A stretch of DNA of 64,000 nucleotides from JBGASG01 sp046328035 (GCA_046328035.1 JAXLXI010000008.1:124001-188000), one strand, 5' to 3'. Numbered from the stretch's first letter, positions 33,230 to 42,498 are shown. Notes: generated by a model not told the origin, from the letters alone. A program made the numbers and translations.

Positions 33230-34548
33230 TGCTGTTGCCCACCCCCGTGATCATGGTCATCCACAACGAGGAACGCGCCGACGAATACGGAGAAGTTCTG
33301 GGATTGACCGGCGCCCGCATCCACACAGTCACTTCCTTCGAAAGCGCCAATGAGCTGCTTTCTTTCGTGCATCCGGATCTGATCCTGCTTTCCGAGCACA
33401 TGCCGGAAGGCGACGGCAAGTTGTATTGCCAGCAAATCCGCGCCACCCTACCGCCACCACGGCCGGTGCTGGTGCTTTTGCAGCAATCGAATGACATAAC
33501 TGAGAGAATCAGCAGTTTTCGCTATGGCGCAGACGATGTGCTCGCCGAAGACATCGACAAAAGCGAGCTGGCGATTCGCGTCCTCGCTCACTTGCGACGC
33601 CGTCAGGAAGAGCTGCTTCACTCCCTGACGCAATTGCCGGGCGCCAACTTAATTCGCCGCATGCTCGAGCAATGTCTGGTATCGGAGCGTCCGTGGGCTG
33701 CTCTTTCCATAGACTTGAACAATCTGCGCGTCTACAACGAAACTTACGGCGATATCGCCGGAGACCAGCTGATCAAGGCACTGGGAGCCATTCTTACAGA
33801 GACCGTGGCTGAAAATGAGTTTGCCGGGCACATAGAAGCCGACGACTTTCTCGTCATCACCTCGCCGGAAAGGCGCATCCAGTTAGCGGAGCGCATCTGC
33901 CAGGCTTTCGATGAAATCAGCAAACGCTTTTATCCGCCGGATGTGATCGACCGCGGCTATCTGGTCTCCACCGGGCGCGGGGGCATCCGCAGACGTGTGC
34001 CACTGATGTCGATTGCCATCGGTATCGTGTCCAGTTCGACGCGTCGATTTCAAGGATACGTCGACGTCCTCACCACCTCTCGTGACTACCGGTACACGGC
34101 CAAACTCAACTATGGCTCCAGCTGGGTCGATGACACCACGCGTTCGAAAAAACGCAAAGAACGCCGCGACGTGCGCGTCTCACGGATTCTGGTCGTAGAG
34201 CCCGATGGTGCGATGGCGTGTCTTCTGCAGGAGATCCTCTCTCTGGAGGGATACACTGTGGAGGTGACCAATTCCGCCGATCACGCCCTCAATTTCGCCC
34301 GCCATGAAAAACCGGACCTGATTCTTCTGGAATCCAACTTGCCTGATCGAGTCATGGACGGCTGGCTGCTGTGCCGAACCGTCAAACAAGACGAAGAACT
34401 GCGCGGCATATCAATTGTCATGGTGACAAGCAACCCAGACCAGTCTCTGGCACTGGAGTCAGGCGCCGATCTGTATATGCCGAAACCGTTCGACATGCCG
34501 TCCTTGCTTAGCGAAGTCAGTTTGCTTCTGCGCAGTCGCAAGCAATAA
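33229..34548 (+). CDS. REC-GGDEF-REC protein with degenerate signature sites
   Basis: 439 aa. Domain 1 (about 6-122) is a receiver fold, but the phosphoacceptor position reads PDLILLSEHMP, i.e. Ser55 for Asp, and the conserved Lys is absent. Domain 2 (about 130-295) is a GGDEF fold (LSIDLNNLRVYNETYGD, SIAIGIV), but the signature GGDEF reads IEADDF at 202-207 and the second metal acid is Asn, so it should not make c-di-GMP. Domain 3 (about 318-437) is a second receiver with Glu368 for Asp (PDLILLESNLP), while Thr400 and Lys419 are kept. Glu can mimic phospho-Asp, so this domain may be locked on. It is likely a scaffold or nucleotide sensor rather than an enzyme. Translationally coupled to the upstream kinase. 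Confidence 0.88.
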   Translation: MLLPTPVIMVIHNEERADEYGEVLGLTGARIHTVTSFESANELLSFVHPDLILLSEHMPEGDGKLYCQQIRATLPPPRPVLVLLQQSNDITERISSFRYGADDVLAEDIDKSELAIRVLAHLRRRQEELLHSLTQLPGANLIRRMLEQCLVSERPWAALSIDLNNLRVYNETYGDIAGDQLIKALGAILTETVAENEFAGHIEADDFLVITSPERRIQLAERICQAFDEISKRFYPPDVIDRGYLVSTGRGGIRRRVPLMSIAIGIVSSSTRRFQGYVDVLTTSRDYRYTAKLNYGSSWVDDTTRSKKRKERRDVRVSRILVVEPDGAMACLLQEILSLEGYTVEVTNSADHALNFARHEKPDLILLESNLPDRVMDGWLLCRTVKQDEELRGISIVMVTSNPDQSLALESGADLYMPKPFDMPSLLSEVSLLLRSRKQ

Positions 34549-34550
34549 GC

Positions 34551-34601
34551 GATACCAGCACCACAAATGCCACCAATTGGTACCAGCAGCTGAATGGTAT
34601 C
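34551..34601. promoter_or_regulatory. Inverted GGTATC/GGTACC half-site cluster
   Basis: In the 86-base gap before the GT2 gene, GATACCA (34551-34557) and TGGTATC (34595-34601) are inverted. Between them lie TGCCACCA (34568-34575), the palindrome ACCAATTGGT (34572-34581) and GGTACC (34579-34584). The same half-sites cluster in the gaps at 40176-40996 and 50348-50954. Candidate operator; the binding protein is unknown. Confidence 0.4.
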
Positions 34602-34634
34602 ATCTTTTGTAAAGTCACCTTGCGGTAAGCGAAA

Positions 34635-35597
34635 ATGGCTGCAGACGAATCGGCGAACAAACCTGTCTACAGCATCGTTATGCCGGTCTTCAACGAACAA
34701 GAAAACCTCCCTGAACTGCACCGTCGACTGACCGAGGTGATGAAGGGTGTCAATGAGACCTACGAACTGGTCTTTGTAGACGACGGCTCCCGCGACCAGT
34801 CCCGCGAAATGATCAGGCAACTCAATCAGACCGACCCCTGCTGCAAACTGGCAGGATTGTCCCGCAATTTCGGTCACCAGAGAGCAGTTAGCGCCGGTTT
34901 GGCTCTGTCCAACGGACAGGCCGTGATTGTTATGGATTCGGATTTGCAGGATGCCCCGGAGGTAATTCCGGATTTTATTACCAAGTGGAAAGAGGGCTAT
35001 AAGGTCGTCTATGCCATCCGGCGCACGCGCAAAGAAGGTTTCTTCAAGCAGCTGGCCTACCGGACCTTTTACCGCATTTTGAAAGCCACCTCCGACACCG
35101 ACATTCCGCTTGACAGCGGCGACTTCTCGCTCATGGACAGGCGGGTAGTCGATCTCATCAAGCGGCTGCCCGAGAAAACCCGCTTCGTGCGAGGACTGAG
35201 AGCCTGGGTCGGTTTCAACCAGATCGGCATACCGGTAGACCGCGACGAACGCTTTCAAGGAAAGCCGAAGTACAACTTGCGGCAATTGATGTTTCTCGCC
35301 CTTTCCGGGCTGATGTCCTTCTCCGTGTTGCCACTGCGTTTTGCAACGGCGCTGGGCGTGCTGGTCTCGACTTTGAGTTTTCTGTCAATTATCGTCGTGA
35401 TCGGTATTCGCATCTTCACCACCTGGTCCCTGCCGGGATTTGCGGCTACCGCCAGCATTCTTTTGTTTCTCAGCGGCGTCCAGCTTTTGACGATCGGCGT
35501 TCTTGGGGAATACATAGGTAAGATCTTCGATGAAGTCAAAGATCGCCCCCTGTTCATTTTGTCCGAAACCATCGGACTAAGTGAGGACCAGGACTAG
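34635..35597 (+). CDS. GT2 glycosyltransferase, polyprenyl-phosphate type
   Basis: 320 aa. GT-A domain 1-225: YSIVMPVFNEQENLPEL, VFVDDGSRD, LSRNFGHQRAVSAGL, metal motif DSDLQDAPE, and the acceptor loop DERFQGKPKYN. Two membrane segments close the protein (about 238-265 and 272-298). This is the DPM1/GtrB architecture of enzymes that move a sugar from a nucleotide to undecaprenyl phosphate for later use outside. The methyltransferase gene follows four bases after its stop. The sugar is not predictable. Confidence 0.92.
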   Translation: MAADESANKPVYSIVMPVFNEQENLPELHRRLTEVMKGVNETYELVFVDDGSRDQSREMIRQLNQTDPCCKLAGLSRNFGHQRAVSAGLALSNGQAVIVMDSDLQDAPEVIPDFITKWKEGYKVVYAIRRTRKEGFFKQLAYRTFYRILKATSDTDIPLDSGDFSLMDRRVVDLIKRLPEKTRFVRGLRAWVGFNQIGIPVDRDERFQGKPKYNLRQLMFLALSGLMSFSVLPLRFATALGVLVSTLSFLSIIVVIGIRIFTTWSLPGFAATASILLFLSGVQLLTIGVLGEYIGKIFDEVKDRPLFILSETIGLSEDQD

Positions 35598-35601
35598 TCC
35601 A

Positions 35602-36360
35602 ATGGACCTCAGCCAATACGAACGCTTTTGGGAAATCGACCAGAATCACTGGTGGTTCGTTGCGCGCCGAAAAATCGTCGATTGCATCATTACTTCAGTC
35701 ATCAGTCCGAAAGAGAATTTGCAGATTCTCGACATCGGCACCGGCAGCGGTGGCATGGTGCCGCTGCTCAGTAAATACGGACAGCTGACTGCTACAGAGC
35801 CTGACCAAGCGACTTTCGAATATGCAAGCGGCAGATTCAAGGAATATCCCCGCGTCCAGTTCTTGCACGGCGGCTGGGAGTCGCTCGATTTGCCACCACA
35901 ACAGTTTGACCTGGTGACGGCCTTCGATGTCCTCGAACATTGCGAAAACGACGTACTGGCGCTGAAACGATGGGGATCCTGGCTTCATGAGGGCGGCTCG
36001 CTGCTCCTTACGATTCCGGCGTTTTCCTCTTTGTGGGGCATCAACGATGTACTCAGCCACCACTACCGGCGCTACACCAAAGAGACCCTGACCAAAGCCT
36101 TGCAAGCCGCCGACTTCAAAGTAGATAAGATCTCGTACTGCAACGCACTCATGTTCGGTCCGGTCTGGATATCGCGCAACATCAAAGACCGCATCGATCG
36201 CTGGCTGGCAGCCGGCAAAGAAGTGTCGCCATGGGATTTCGGCATGCCCCCCAAACCATTGAATGCAGTCCTGGAAAAGTCATTCAGTTGGGAAACGTCG
36301 GTATTGCCCGATCATGACCTGCCGTTCGGCACGTCGCTGATCTGCGTTGCTCACATCTAA
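35602..36360 (+). CDS. Class I SAM-dependent methyltransferase
   Basis: 252 aa from the ATG at 35602, four bases after the GT2 stop. Rossmann marks: motif I ILDIGTGSGGMVPLLSKYG, the acidic residue in TATEPDQATF, FDLVTAFDVLEHCENDVLAL (motif IV in part), HEGGSLLLTIPAF, then HHYRRYTKETL, a pattern common in methyltransferases coupled to glycan or lipid-linked sugar genes. Likely modifies the sugar or lipid carrier product of the neighbouring GT2. Its last four bases overlap the stop of the convergent phosphatase gene. Confidence 0.9.
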   Translation: MDLSQYERFWEIDQNHWWFVARRKIVDCIITSVISPKENLQILDIGTGSGGMVPLLSKYGQLTATEPDQATFEYASGRFKEYPRVQFLHGGWESLDLPPQQFDLVTAFDVLEHCENDVLALKRWGSWLHEGGSLLLTIPAFSSLWGINDVLSHHYRRYTKETLTKALQAADFKVDKISYCNALMFGPVWISRNIKDRIDRWLAAGKEVSPWDFGMPPKPLNAVLEKSFSWETSVLPDHDLPFGTSLICVAHI

Positions 36361-36959
36361 ACAAGTATCTTGAGATCGGCAAGGATCCAGGTCACTGCTT
36401 CAACAATACTGGCGCACTCGAAATCCGGCTTGACGGGCCATTGATACTCACCTGATTGCACTCGGGCTCCGTACCCTGTTGTCACAAGTACGCCCTTGGC
36501 ACCGCAGTTCTGCGCCAATTCCACATCTGTTGCTTTGTCTCCGACGACATACGCACGTGCACGATCGAGAAAAGGATGATCGCCAAAGGCCTGTTCTACA
36601 AGCCCCGCCTCCGGCTTTCGGCAGCTGCAAGCGAGAGCATATTGCGCGACCGTTGCCTCGGGCAGATGCGGGCAGTAGTAGAGAGCATCGAGATGCGCTC
36701 CGCTTGCTGAGAGCAAATCAACCAGCCGAGAATTCAAGTTGCGAATGTGGTCTTCTGCGTAGTAACCACGGGCAGCGCCTGTCTGGTTGGTTATCAAAAC
36801 CGCAGCCACTTGGGACTGGTTCAACCGCAGCACAGCATCGGCAGCACCGGCGATCAAATGCAGATCGTCCAAGTTGCGTATGTAGCCGACCTCTTCGTTA
36901 AGCGTGCCGTCGCGATCTAGGAACACGACAGGACGCAATGCGCTCTCCGAAACTGTCAA
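36357..36959 (-). CDS. HAD phosphatase, GmhB/HisB-N type
   Basis: About 200 aa. HAD motif I VVFLDRDGTLN with both catalytic Asp residues, motif II LITNQTG, the zinc-loop cysteines and histidine (YYCPHLPE and ACSCRKP), and motif IV VVGDKATDVELA. This pattern is that of D-glycero-D-manno-heptose 1,7-bisphosphate 7-phosphatase (GmhB) or histidinol phosphatase. Position beside glycan genes favours a heptose role, but other gmh genes are not seen. The start is uncertain: I take the TTG at 36959, twelve bases after GAGG; the frame continues to a GTG at 37028. Confidence 0.85.
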   Translation of the reverse strand: MTVSESALRPVVFLDRDGTLNEEVGYIRNLDDLHLIAGAADAVLRLNQSQVAAVLITNQTGAARGYYAEDHIRNLNSRLVDLLSASGAHLDALYYCPHLPEATVAQYALACSCRKPEAGLVEQAFGDHPFLDRARAYVVGDKATDVELAQNCGAKGVLVTTGYGARVQSGEYQWPVKPDFECASIVEAVTWILADLKILV

Positions 36960-37209
36960 GTTGATGAAATCCTCGTGAAATGAGCATGAGAAGGGGCAGC
37001 ACGCCGAACGGCTTTCAACAGCGTACACTAAAACGCGCAGCTCGTTTGCAATACCTAATATTACTAGTTGCTACAGTCGAAATTAGGCTGTTTGACGAAA
37101 GCCGCTCCCGCGCTGGCTTTTTCAAACAATCTTCTGCGAACGAGATCCCACGAAACGCCGCGTTCGTGATACGATTTTTTGGCACTCTTACCCGAATCAA
37201 CGGCAATCT

Positions 37210-37614
37210 ATGAGACTCAACGACGAGAACGCGTCGTTCCGCTTCAATCAAACAGGACTGAGAAAGTTTCTCGGCGACCTCGAATGCGAAATTATGGAGT
37301 TGGTTTGGAAGAAGTCCAATCCCACCGTGACGGTGCGCGACATCTACGAGAGTCTGCGACAGCAGCGCCCGATTGCTTACACGACGGTGATGACCACGAT
37401 GGTCCGCCTGGCAGAAAAGGGGCTCCTGCGCATCGTAGATAAAGCCGGTCTGGCCAATTGCTACACACCGGCAGAGACGCGTGAAGAGTTCATCAGCAAC
37501 GCTGTGGCACGAGTCTTCATCGTCTTCATGAAAGAGTTTCCGGAAGAGTCTCAGCGCGCTTTGAGCGGCGTCAAATCTCAGCCGGCTAAGAAGTCATCCT
37601 CAAAGAAACGCTAG
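37210..37614 (+). CDS. BlaI/MecI/CopY-family repressor
   Basis: 134 aa winged-helix repressor. FLGDLECEIMELVWKK, VTVRDIYESLRQ, IAYTTVMTTMVRLAEKGLL and a wing with DKAGLANCYTPAETREEF are the family's DNA-binding region; the C-terminal helix serves dimerisation. Members repress beta-lactamase, copper or other stress genes and are usually inactivated by a BlaR1-type membrane protease or by metal. No blaR1 or target gene is adjacent. A Lys/Ser-rich tail (KKSSSKKR) ends the protein. The secretin gene converges on it across a bidirectional terminator. Confidence 0.88.
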   Translation: MRLNDENASFRFNQTGLRKFLGDLECEIMELVWKKSNPTVTVRDIYESLRQQRPIAYTTVMTTMVRLAEKGLLRIVDKAGLANCYTPAETREEFISNAVARVFIVFMKEFPEESQRALSGVKSQPAKKSSSKKR

Positions 37615-37767
37615 CTCGAAACTAGCTGCTAATCGCCTGACGGTCGGGGGACAGCGATCTCTCCTTTGGGCGTTTAAACAGAAGTGTTGATCTCCACAAA
37701 GGATGGATCAGCACCGCCGCTTTTGGAAGGCATAGTCTCGTTTCGACCAATACTTTCAGCAAGAAGA

Positions 37768-37800
37768 GAGGGGAGCCTGCGCTCCCCTCCTTTGTACCTT
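37768..37800. terminator. Bidirectional terminator between blaI-like and secretin genes
   Basis: Perfect stem GAGGGGAGC (37768-37776) with GCTCCCCTC (37781-37789), CTGC loop. T-rich sequence follows on the plus strand (CCTTTGTACCTT) and on the minus strand (TCTTCTTGC). Confidence 0.75.
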
Positions 37801-37817
37801 GATTCGATTGACTGCGA

Positions 37818-40175
37818 TTACTTGTTGTCGGGAATCGGAGCATCCGGAGGCAACGTGCCGGGCAGTGCCAGGGTGCGTTCCGAACGACCAGTTCTCATGT
37901 AACGCTCGTCGAGGATTGTCGGTTCGACTTGCAGGATGTTGGTGTCGCGAGGACCTTCCACCTTGCTGATTTCTTCCGGCAACTTGAGTTGTCCAGGCGT
38001 TCCAGGAAGGATGACTTCCGGACGGACGGCAACTACGAGTTCCGACTCGTTCTTGGCGAATGCTTTCGAACGATAGAGAGCGCCGAGTACAGGTACTTCA
38101 CCGATAATCGGAGTCTTGGTCAATTCACGACCGTGGTTGCTGGTGACCAAGCCAGAGATGAAGAGCTCTTGACCAGGTTTCAGTTCTACGGTTGTTTGTG
38201 TTCTGCGGGTGACGAACGCCGGAATAGCTGACGTTCCACCACCGAACAGGTTCAAGGCGTTCGATCTGTCGAGCAGACGCTCTTCAGGCGAAATTTGCAG
38301 GTTGATGGTGCCGTTTTCCAGCAGAACCGGAATCATGTTGAGACGCATACCGAATGGCTCGAACACGACCGACTGAGCTGCTGTACCGGCTGTGGCGATA
38401 GATTGCAAAATTGGAATTTCGCCGCCTGCCAGGAACGCTGCTCTTTCGCCGGAGATCGTAACCAAGGTTGGTTCGGACAAGACACGGGCACGGGAGTGAG
38501 TGATCACGCCTTGCAGTGTCGGTGAAATCGACCAACGGGAGTTATTGCCGCTGGCGAAGTTGGAGACGGCTGTGAACAGGTTGGCGAGACCGCCAACCGA
38601 GTTGAAAGTAGCACCGCCCGGGATACCAAACAGCGTGGTGCCGTTCAGGAGCGGAGGAGCGCCGTTGAGCAATCCTTGACCGATACCGGATGTTGAGCTG
38701 AGCAGCTGCCGGTCGTTGTGATCTGGTTATAGCCTGCCAATGTAACAGGAGCGGTGCCACCACCAGGAATTCCCTGGGTTCTGGACTGCGCCGAAGGAGA
38801 CCGGCAGCACTGGACCGATGTTGGTGGTGCCACCATTGGCGTTGTTACCGCCGATGCCGAAGGTGAACGTGTCGCTGGTGAAGGCGACGCCGAGTTGGAC
38901 GCCCAATTCACGCACGGCAGCCGAGTTCATTTCCATGAAGGTGCAGTGCAGCACGATCAAAGGAGCTTTGCGAACACGAACCAGCGAGGTGACGCGACCG
39001 CCGTCGCTGACGACGCTCTGCGCTCTCGAGAGGTTGTTGTTCTGGTTGCCGAAGAACGTGTAACGGTCGGTTTGACCGATGGTGGACAACGTACCGGTCT
39101 GCTGACCGCCTTGCGAGGTACCGCCAGTTTCGCCGATTCTCTTGTCCATGATGCGGCTGCCGGCAACGATGATGTTCATGCCGCGGTCATCCATGAAGGC
39201 GTTCGCTGCTGCGAAGGCGCGGATGATCGATTCGGGGTGGTCAACGTCGCCCATCATAATGATGCGATCGCTGCCGCCGACGGAGAACGTGCGGACGATA
39301 ATGCGAGGATCGATTTCGCGGATGATCGATTGCAGGGCGCCGAAGTCACGCGATACGCGGACGTCGATGGCGACCGAGTTGCCGGCATCATCCCAGATAA
39401 CCAGGGTGGCGCCGCCCGGGGCTTTACCCAGCAAGACCATTTGGTTTTCCGCAACCACTACCGGCTCAGCGATGGACGGATCGCTGATCGAGGTGCGGAT
39501 GATCTTGTTGCGCAGTTTGAATGTACGCGACTGCGAAACTTTCAGATCGATCGTGTTGCTCGGTTTGAACTCTTCCAGGTCGACCGTGCCGGAAACCACT
39601 GGAGGAATCGGGGTGGCATTGGCGTCGGCTTGCGCGATCAATTGATCGGGAGCGAGCTGGGCGAGAAGAGTCTTAGAGGAATACTTAGAGGTGCTCTTCG
39701 AAGAAATCGAAGTCAGCGACGGAATTGGAATCGAAGGCGCGGCGGCTTCCGATGTTTCGGCGATCGCAGGGGCGGCTTCCGAAGAAGCATCGCTGGCGAC
39801 TGCTTCGCTCATGGCAATCAGTTTGGGTTCTTCCGAAGTCGAAGCAACTGCTTCACTCGGTTCGGTCACCGGCAGGGAGGAGTGAATGGTGAGAGCGGCA
39901 GCCGGTGCTTTGGCATCCTTGTCTTTGCCGAGGAACAAGGCGACTTGTCCGTTGTTAGCGCCACTGATAGCGACACCACTAGCGGTGACAGCTGGAGCGC
40001 GATGAACCACGGATGGTGCAGCTTTCTTAGCCACGGGCTTTTGCGTATTCGCTTTAACACCGGCGAGTTTCTGCCAGATCGCTTGCGAAGACGTCTCAGC
40101 ATTAGCCTGTAGTAAGTTCGCTTGCACCAGTGCAATGGAAATGCTTAAGGCTAAGCACAACTGGGGCTTCTTCAT
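37818..40175 (-). pseudogene. CpaC/RcpA-type secretin, reading frame broken twice
   Basis: The start is the ATG at 40175 after AGAGGAA, with a signal peptide (MKKPQLCLALSISIALVQAN). Parts: Ala/Ser/Glu-rich region (40-180); N-terminal secretin domain with VSQSRTFKLRNKIIRTSIS and APGGATLVIWDDAG, typical of Tad-pilus secretins; a BON-like segment; then the secretin beta-domain (VLSEPTLVTISGERAAFLAGGE in part, GMRLNMIPVL, TRRTQTTVELKPGQELFISG, IIGEVPVLGALYRS). Around 38772 the frame shifts by one (an extra G in GGG). Around 38718 it shifts back. Between them the alternative frame encodes a sensible IPGGGTAPVTLAGYNQITTTG-like linker. In the uncorrected frame a stop falls at 38727. Repaired, the product is about 785 aa. 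Two compensating indels 55 bases apart suggest assembly errors, but a real lesion cannot be excluded. No other pilus genes are near. Confidence 0.8.
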
Positions 40176-40996
40176 ATCTTCCTCTTTCTTACCTCTGTAA
40201 GTCCGTAACCGCAAACCGATACCATTCAGTCAGCCATGAGCTTAACACGACTCAGGTGATGGCACAATTTTTTTCAAACACAAACCTTTCTTTCGACACG
40301 AACGGAAAACAAACGGTCGATATATATCGTGGTTTGATGTGTTGCTCCCTTCTATTTAATTGAATATTCGCGACTGATACGACGGATGTTTATTTTGCTT
40401 GTAAACGCGTGCCAGTCGGCGCTTCCGTTCGCGAAATACCCGGTCATTCTACACGGCGTCACAGCTATGACAACCGTATTTGGTGGCTGCTTTAATTAAG
40501 ACCGGATTCATTGTCAAGCGACTTGACTGCTGCAATCGCACACCGTGACCGGATTCTAACAGCAAAACTTCAAGTGGCAAACCTAAATTTTTCGGTCTAG
40601 CACTGGTTTAGCGTAATCAAGGTGGTTATCGGTCAGTCAAGGTAATGACAACAATATTGCCGCCGCCGGTGATACCAAACGCGGTGCCGCCTCATTTCAA
40701 CCTGGTGGCACAGGCGGTGGCAAAGCGTTCGAAATACAACTCCAGTGATCGATTGCGGATGTTTCGCCGGAAACGTCGACACTTGACTTTCGGGACTGAA
40801 AAGATGCTCTTCACAATTGCCAAAATGCTGCAGCAGTGGGCATTTATAGTCCTAAATATCATGTCAGGAGAGTTTGGTCGGATTGTGATACATATAAGAG
40901 GATCGCGTGACTTTGTTTCCTTCGGAAGTTACGCTGGGCAGACATTAGCTTTAAAATGACTGCGGCGATTTCGGAAATGGGGAGAAGTTTTAGTAC
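40176..40996. other. Long intergenic region with GGTGGC/GATACC half-sites
   Basis: 821 bases, less GC-rich than the genes, between the secretin and the RpaB-like gene. No convincing gene. Half-sites: GATACCA (40218-40224, part of CTGAATGGTATC on the minus strand, which also occurs before the GT2 gene), TGGTGGC (about 40481), GGTGGTTATC (about 40621), then a cluster GGTGATACCA, GGTGCC, TGGTGGCA and GGTGGCA between 40667 and 40722. A possible promoter of the regulator gene is TTACGC (40930) with TAAAAT 17 bases later (40953). Confidence 0.45.
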
Positions 40997-41722
40997 ATGG
41001 AGAGCCAAACCGCTCAAGAAAAAGTGTTGGTCGTCGATGACGAGGCGTCGATTCGACGAATCTTGGAAACGCGACTGAAGATGGCGGGCTATAACGTAGC
41101 CACTGCCGCGGACGGTCAGGAAGCACTCGATCAATTCAATGCCTTCCAACCGGACCTGGTCATTCTCGACGTCATGCTGCCAAAAATGGACGGCTATGAA
41201 GTTTGCCGCGAAATCCGCAAAACTTCGGATACGCCGATCATTATGCTCACCGCAGTAGCGGACGTCTCAAACAGAATTCAAGGTCTTGAAATTGGGGCCG
41301 ACGACTACGTCGTCAAACCGTTCAGCCCCAGCGAACTGGAAGCGCGTATCAAAGCGGTGCTGAGAAGAACCGTGGAGCGCACGCAAGACACGTCGCAGAG
41401 CAAGACCTCCAACGTCATTACCATTGGCAACTTGAAGATCGATCTCAACAAACGCCAGGTGATGAAGAAGAACGAACGTATTCGTCTGACAGGCATGGAA
41501 TTCTCCTTGCTGGAACTACTCGTTACCAATTCGGGACGCCCATATTCGCGCAGCGAAATTCTGCAGCAAGTTTGGGCATATCCACCCGATCACCGCATCG
41601 ATACTCGCGTTGTCGATGTGCATATCAGCCGCTTGCGCAGCAAACTCGAGGACGACAGCTCCAACCCGGATCTGATCCTCACCGCCCGCGGTATCGGTTA
41701 CATGTTCCAAAAGATCAACTAA
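40997..41722 (+). CDS. RpaB-like OmpR-family response regulator
   Basis: 241 aa. Receiver with VLVVDDEASIRRILETRL, Asp58 (DLVILDVMLPKMDGYEVC), Thr85 and Lys107 (DDYVVKPFSPSELEARI); DNA-binding domain with NKRQV, RLTGMEFSLLELLV, SRSEILQQVW and DTRVVDVHISRLRSKLEDD, ending LTARGIGYMF. These stretches are, as I remember them, almost word for word those of cyanobacterial RpaB (Ycf27), the essential regulator of light and redox responses and of clock output. No partner kinase is adjacent. All phospho-switch residues are present. What it senses in a cell without photosynthesis is open. Confidence 0.92.
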   Translation: MESQTAQEKVLVVDDEASIRRILETRLKMAGYNVATAADGQEALDQFNAFQPDLVILDVMLPKMDGYEVCREIRKTSDTPIIMLTAVADVSNRIQGLEIGADDYVVKPFSPSELEARIKAVLRRTVERTQDTSQSKTSNVITIGNLKIDLNKRQVMKKNERIRLTGMEFSLLELLVTNSGRPYSRSEILQQVWAYPPDHRIDTRVVDVHISRLRSKLEDDSSNPDLILTARGIGYMFQKIN

Positions 41723-41772
41723 TAAGGAAGTGCTTGCACGCACTTTCTGACACTCGCGAGGTACGACTGGCT

Positions 41773-42429
41773 ATGAATAGACTCCCCATATCGGTCGTCC
41801 TGGCGATTTTGTGCCTGTCCGCAGCCCCCGCTCTGGCGTCAGAGGATCCCAAACCGACCCTCAAGCAGCAGACCTCCAAGGGCTATATCGAGTCAGATGA
41901 AGTCTTTACGCGCAGCAAATTCAACCGGCAGATAACGCTGGTGGCTCAGCAAGCGATTCGTCGAGGCGATTATGACCGAGCGATAAAGTTGCTGACGCGC
42001 GCGCTCGAGATCAATGACGACGATATGGACTCCCACCGGCTCCTGGCCGAAGCTTTGCAAGATAAGCTGGAAGGACAAGATGAGCGCGATCCTTACGTAT
42101 ACGAAAGATGCCTCAAGGAATGGTTGATTGTCTACCGCGGCGAAGTTGGCGAAGAAAAGGGACTGACCTTCCACGGTATGGGCTTCATGACAGATCGCTA
42201 TGCCGACGACGACCGCGGCATAATCGCAAAGAAGCAACTTATTAAACTCACCGGTCATGCTCCCAAAATGTGGGAAACGGACAACAAATACATCACGCGC
42301 ATGATGCGCAAGGATTCTTCAAACGTATCCGGCAAGGTCGTGCACGATAGCGATAAGAAATTAGACTTCCAGGTCGTTCCCAAGGTCGGCAAGCAAAAGG
42401 CGGCCGCCGACAACGCGTCGCAACAGTAG
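41773..42429 (+). CDS. Secreted TPR-like protein
   Basis: 218 aa from the ATG at 41773. Signal peptide MNRLPISVVLAILCLSAAP, cut after ALA. The mature protein has a TPR-like pair (LVAQQAIRRGDYDRAIKLL, MDSHRLLAEALQDKL) followed by ERDPYVYERCLKEW, and a basic, disordered C-terminus. It is a paralogue of the frameshifted gene at 2312-2976, sharing the order signal peptide, TPR pair, ERDP-x-x-Y-x5-K-x-W. It starts 50 bases after the RpaB-like gene and may be cotranscribed. Periplasmic; function unknown. Confidence 0.8.
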   Translation: MNRLPISVVLAILCLSAAPALASEDPKPTLKQQTSKGYIESDEVFTRSKFNRQITLVAQQAIRRGDYDRAIKLLTRALEINDDDMDSHRLLAEALQDKLEGQDERDPYVYERCLKEWLIVYRGEVGEEKGLTFHGMGFMTDRYADDDRGIIAKKQLIKLTGHAPKMWETDNKYITRMMRKDSSNVSGKVVHDSDKKLDFQVVPKVGKQKAAADNASQQ

Positions 42430-42490
42430 CGGGCGGCGCTAATCCCCGGATCGCGCAGGCTGCGAAAGTCGTCCCGCTGGCTTGATGCTG

Positions 42491-42498
42491 GCTATAAT
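42491..42498 (+). promoter_or_regulatory. Probable -10 element
   Basis: GCTATAAT, with a perfect -10 hexamer at 42493-42498, lies 26 bases before the ATG of the spermidine-synthase-like gene. The -35 region is weak. Confidence 0.45.

Noticed and set aside
38754..40112. 452-codon open frame on the plus strand opposite the secretin gene
   Set aside because: Antisense shadow: the composition follows the third-codon bias of the secretin, and the secretin domains are unmistakable on the other strand.
40645..40959. Open frame of 104 codons on the plus strand in the gap before the RpaB-like gene
   Set aside because: Poor ribosome site, residue pattern unlike a folded protein, no family seen, and its first part coincides with the GGTGGC/GATACC half-site cluster.
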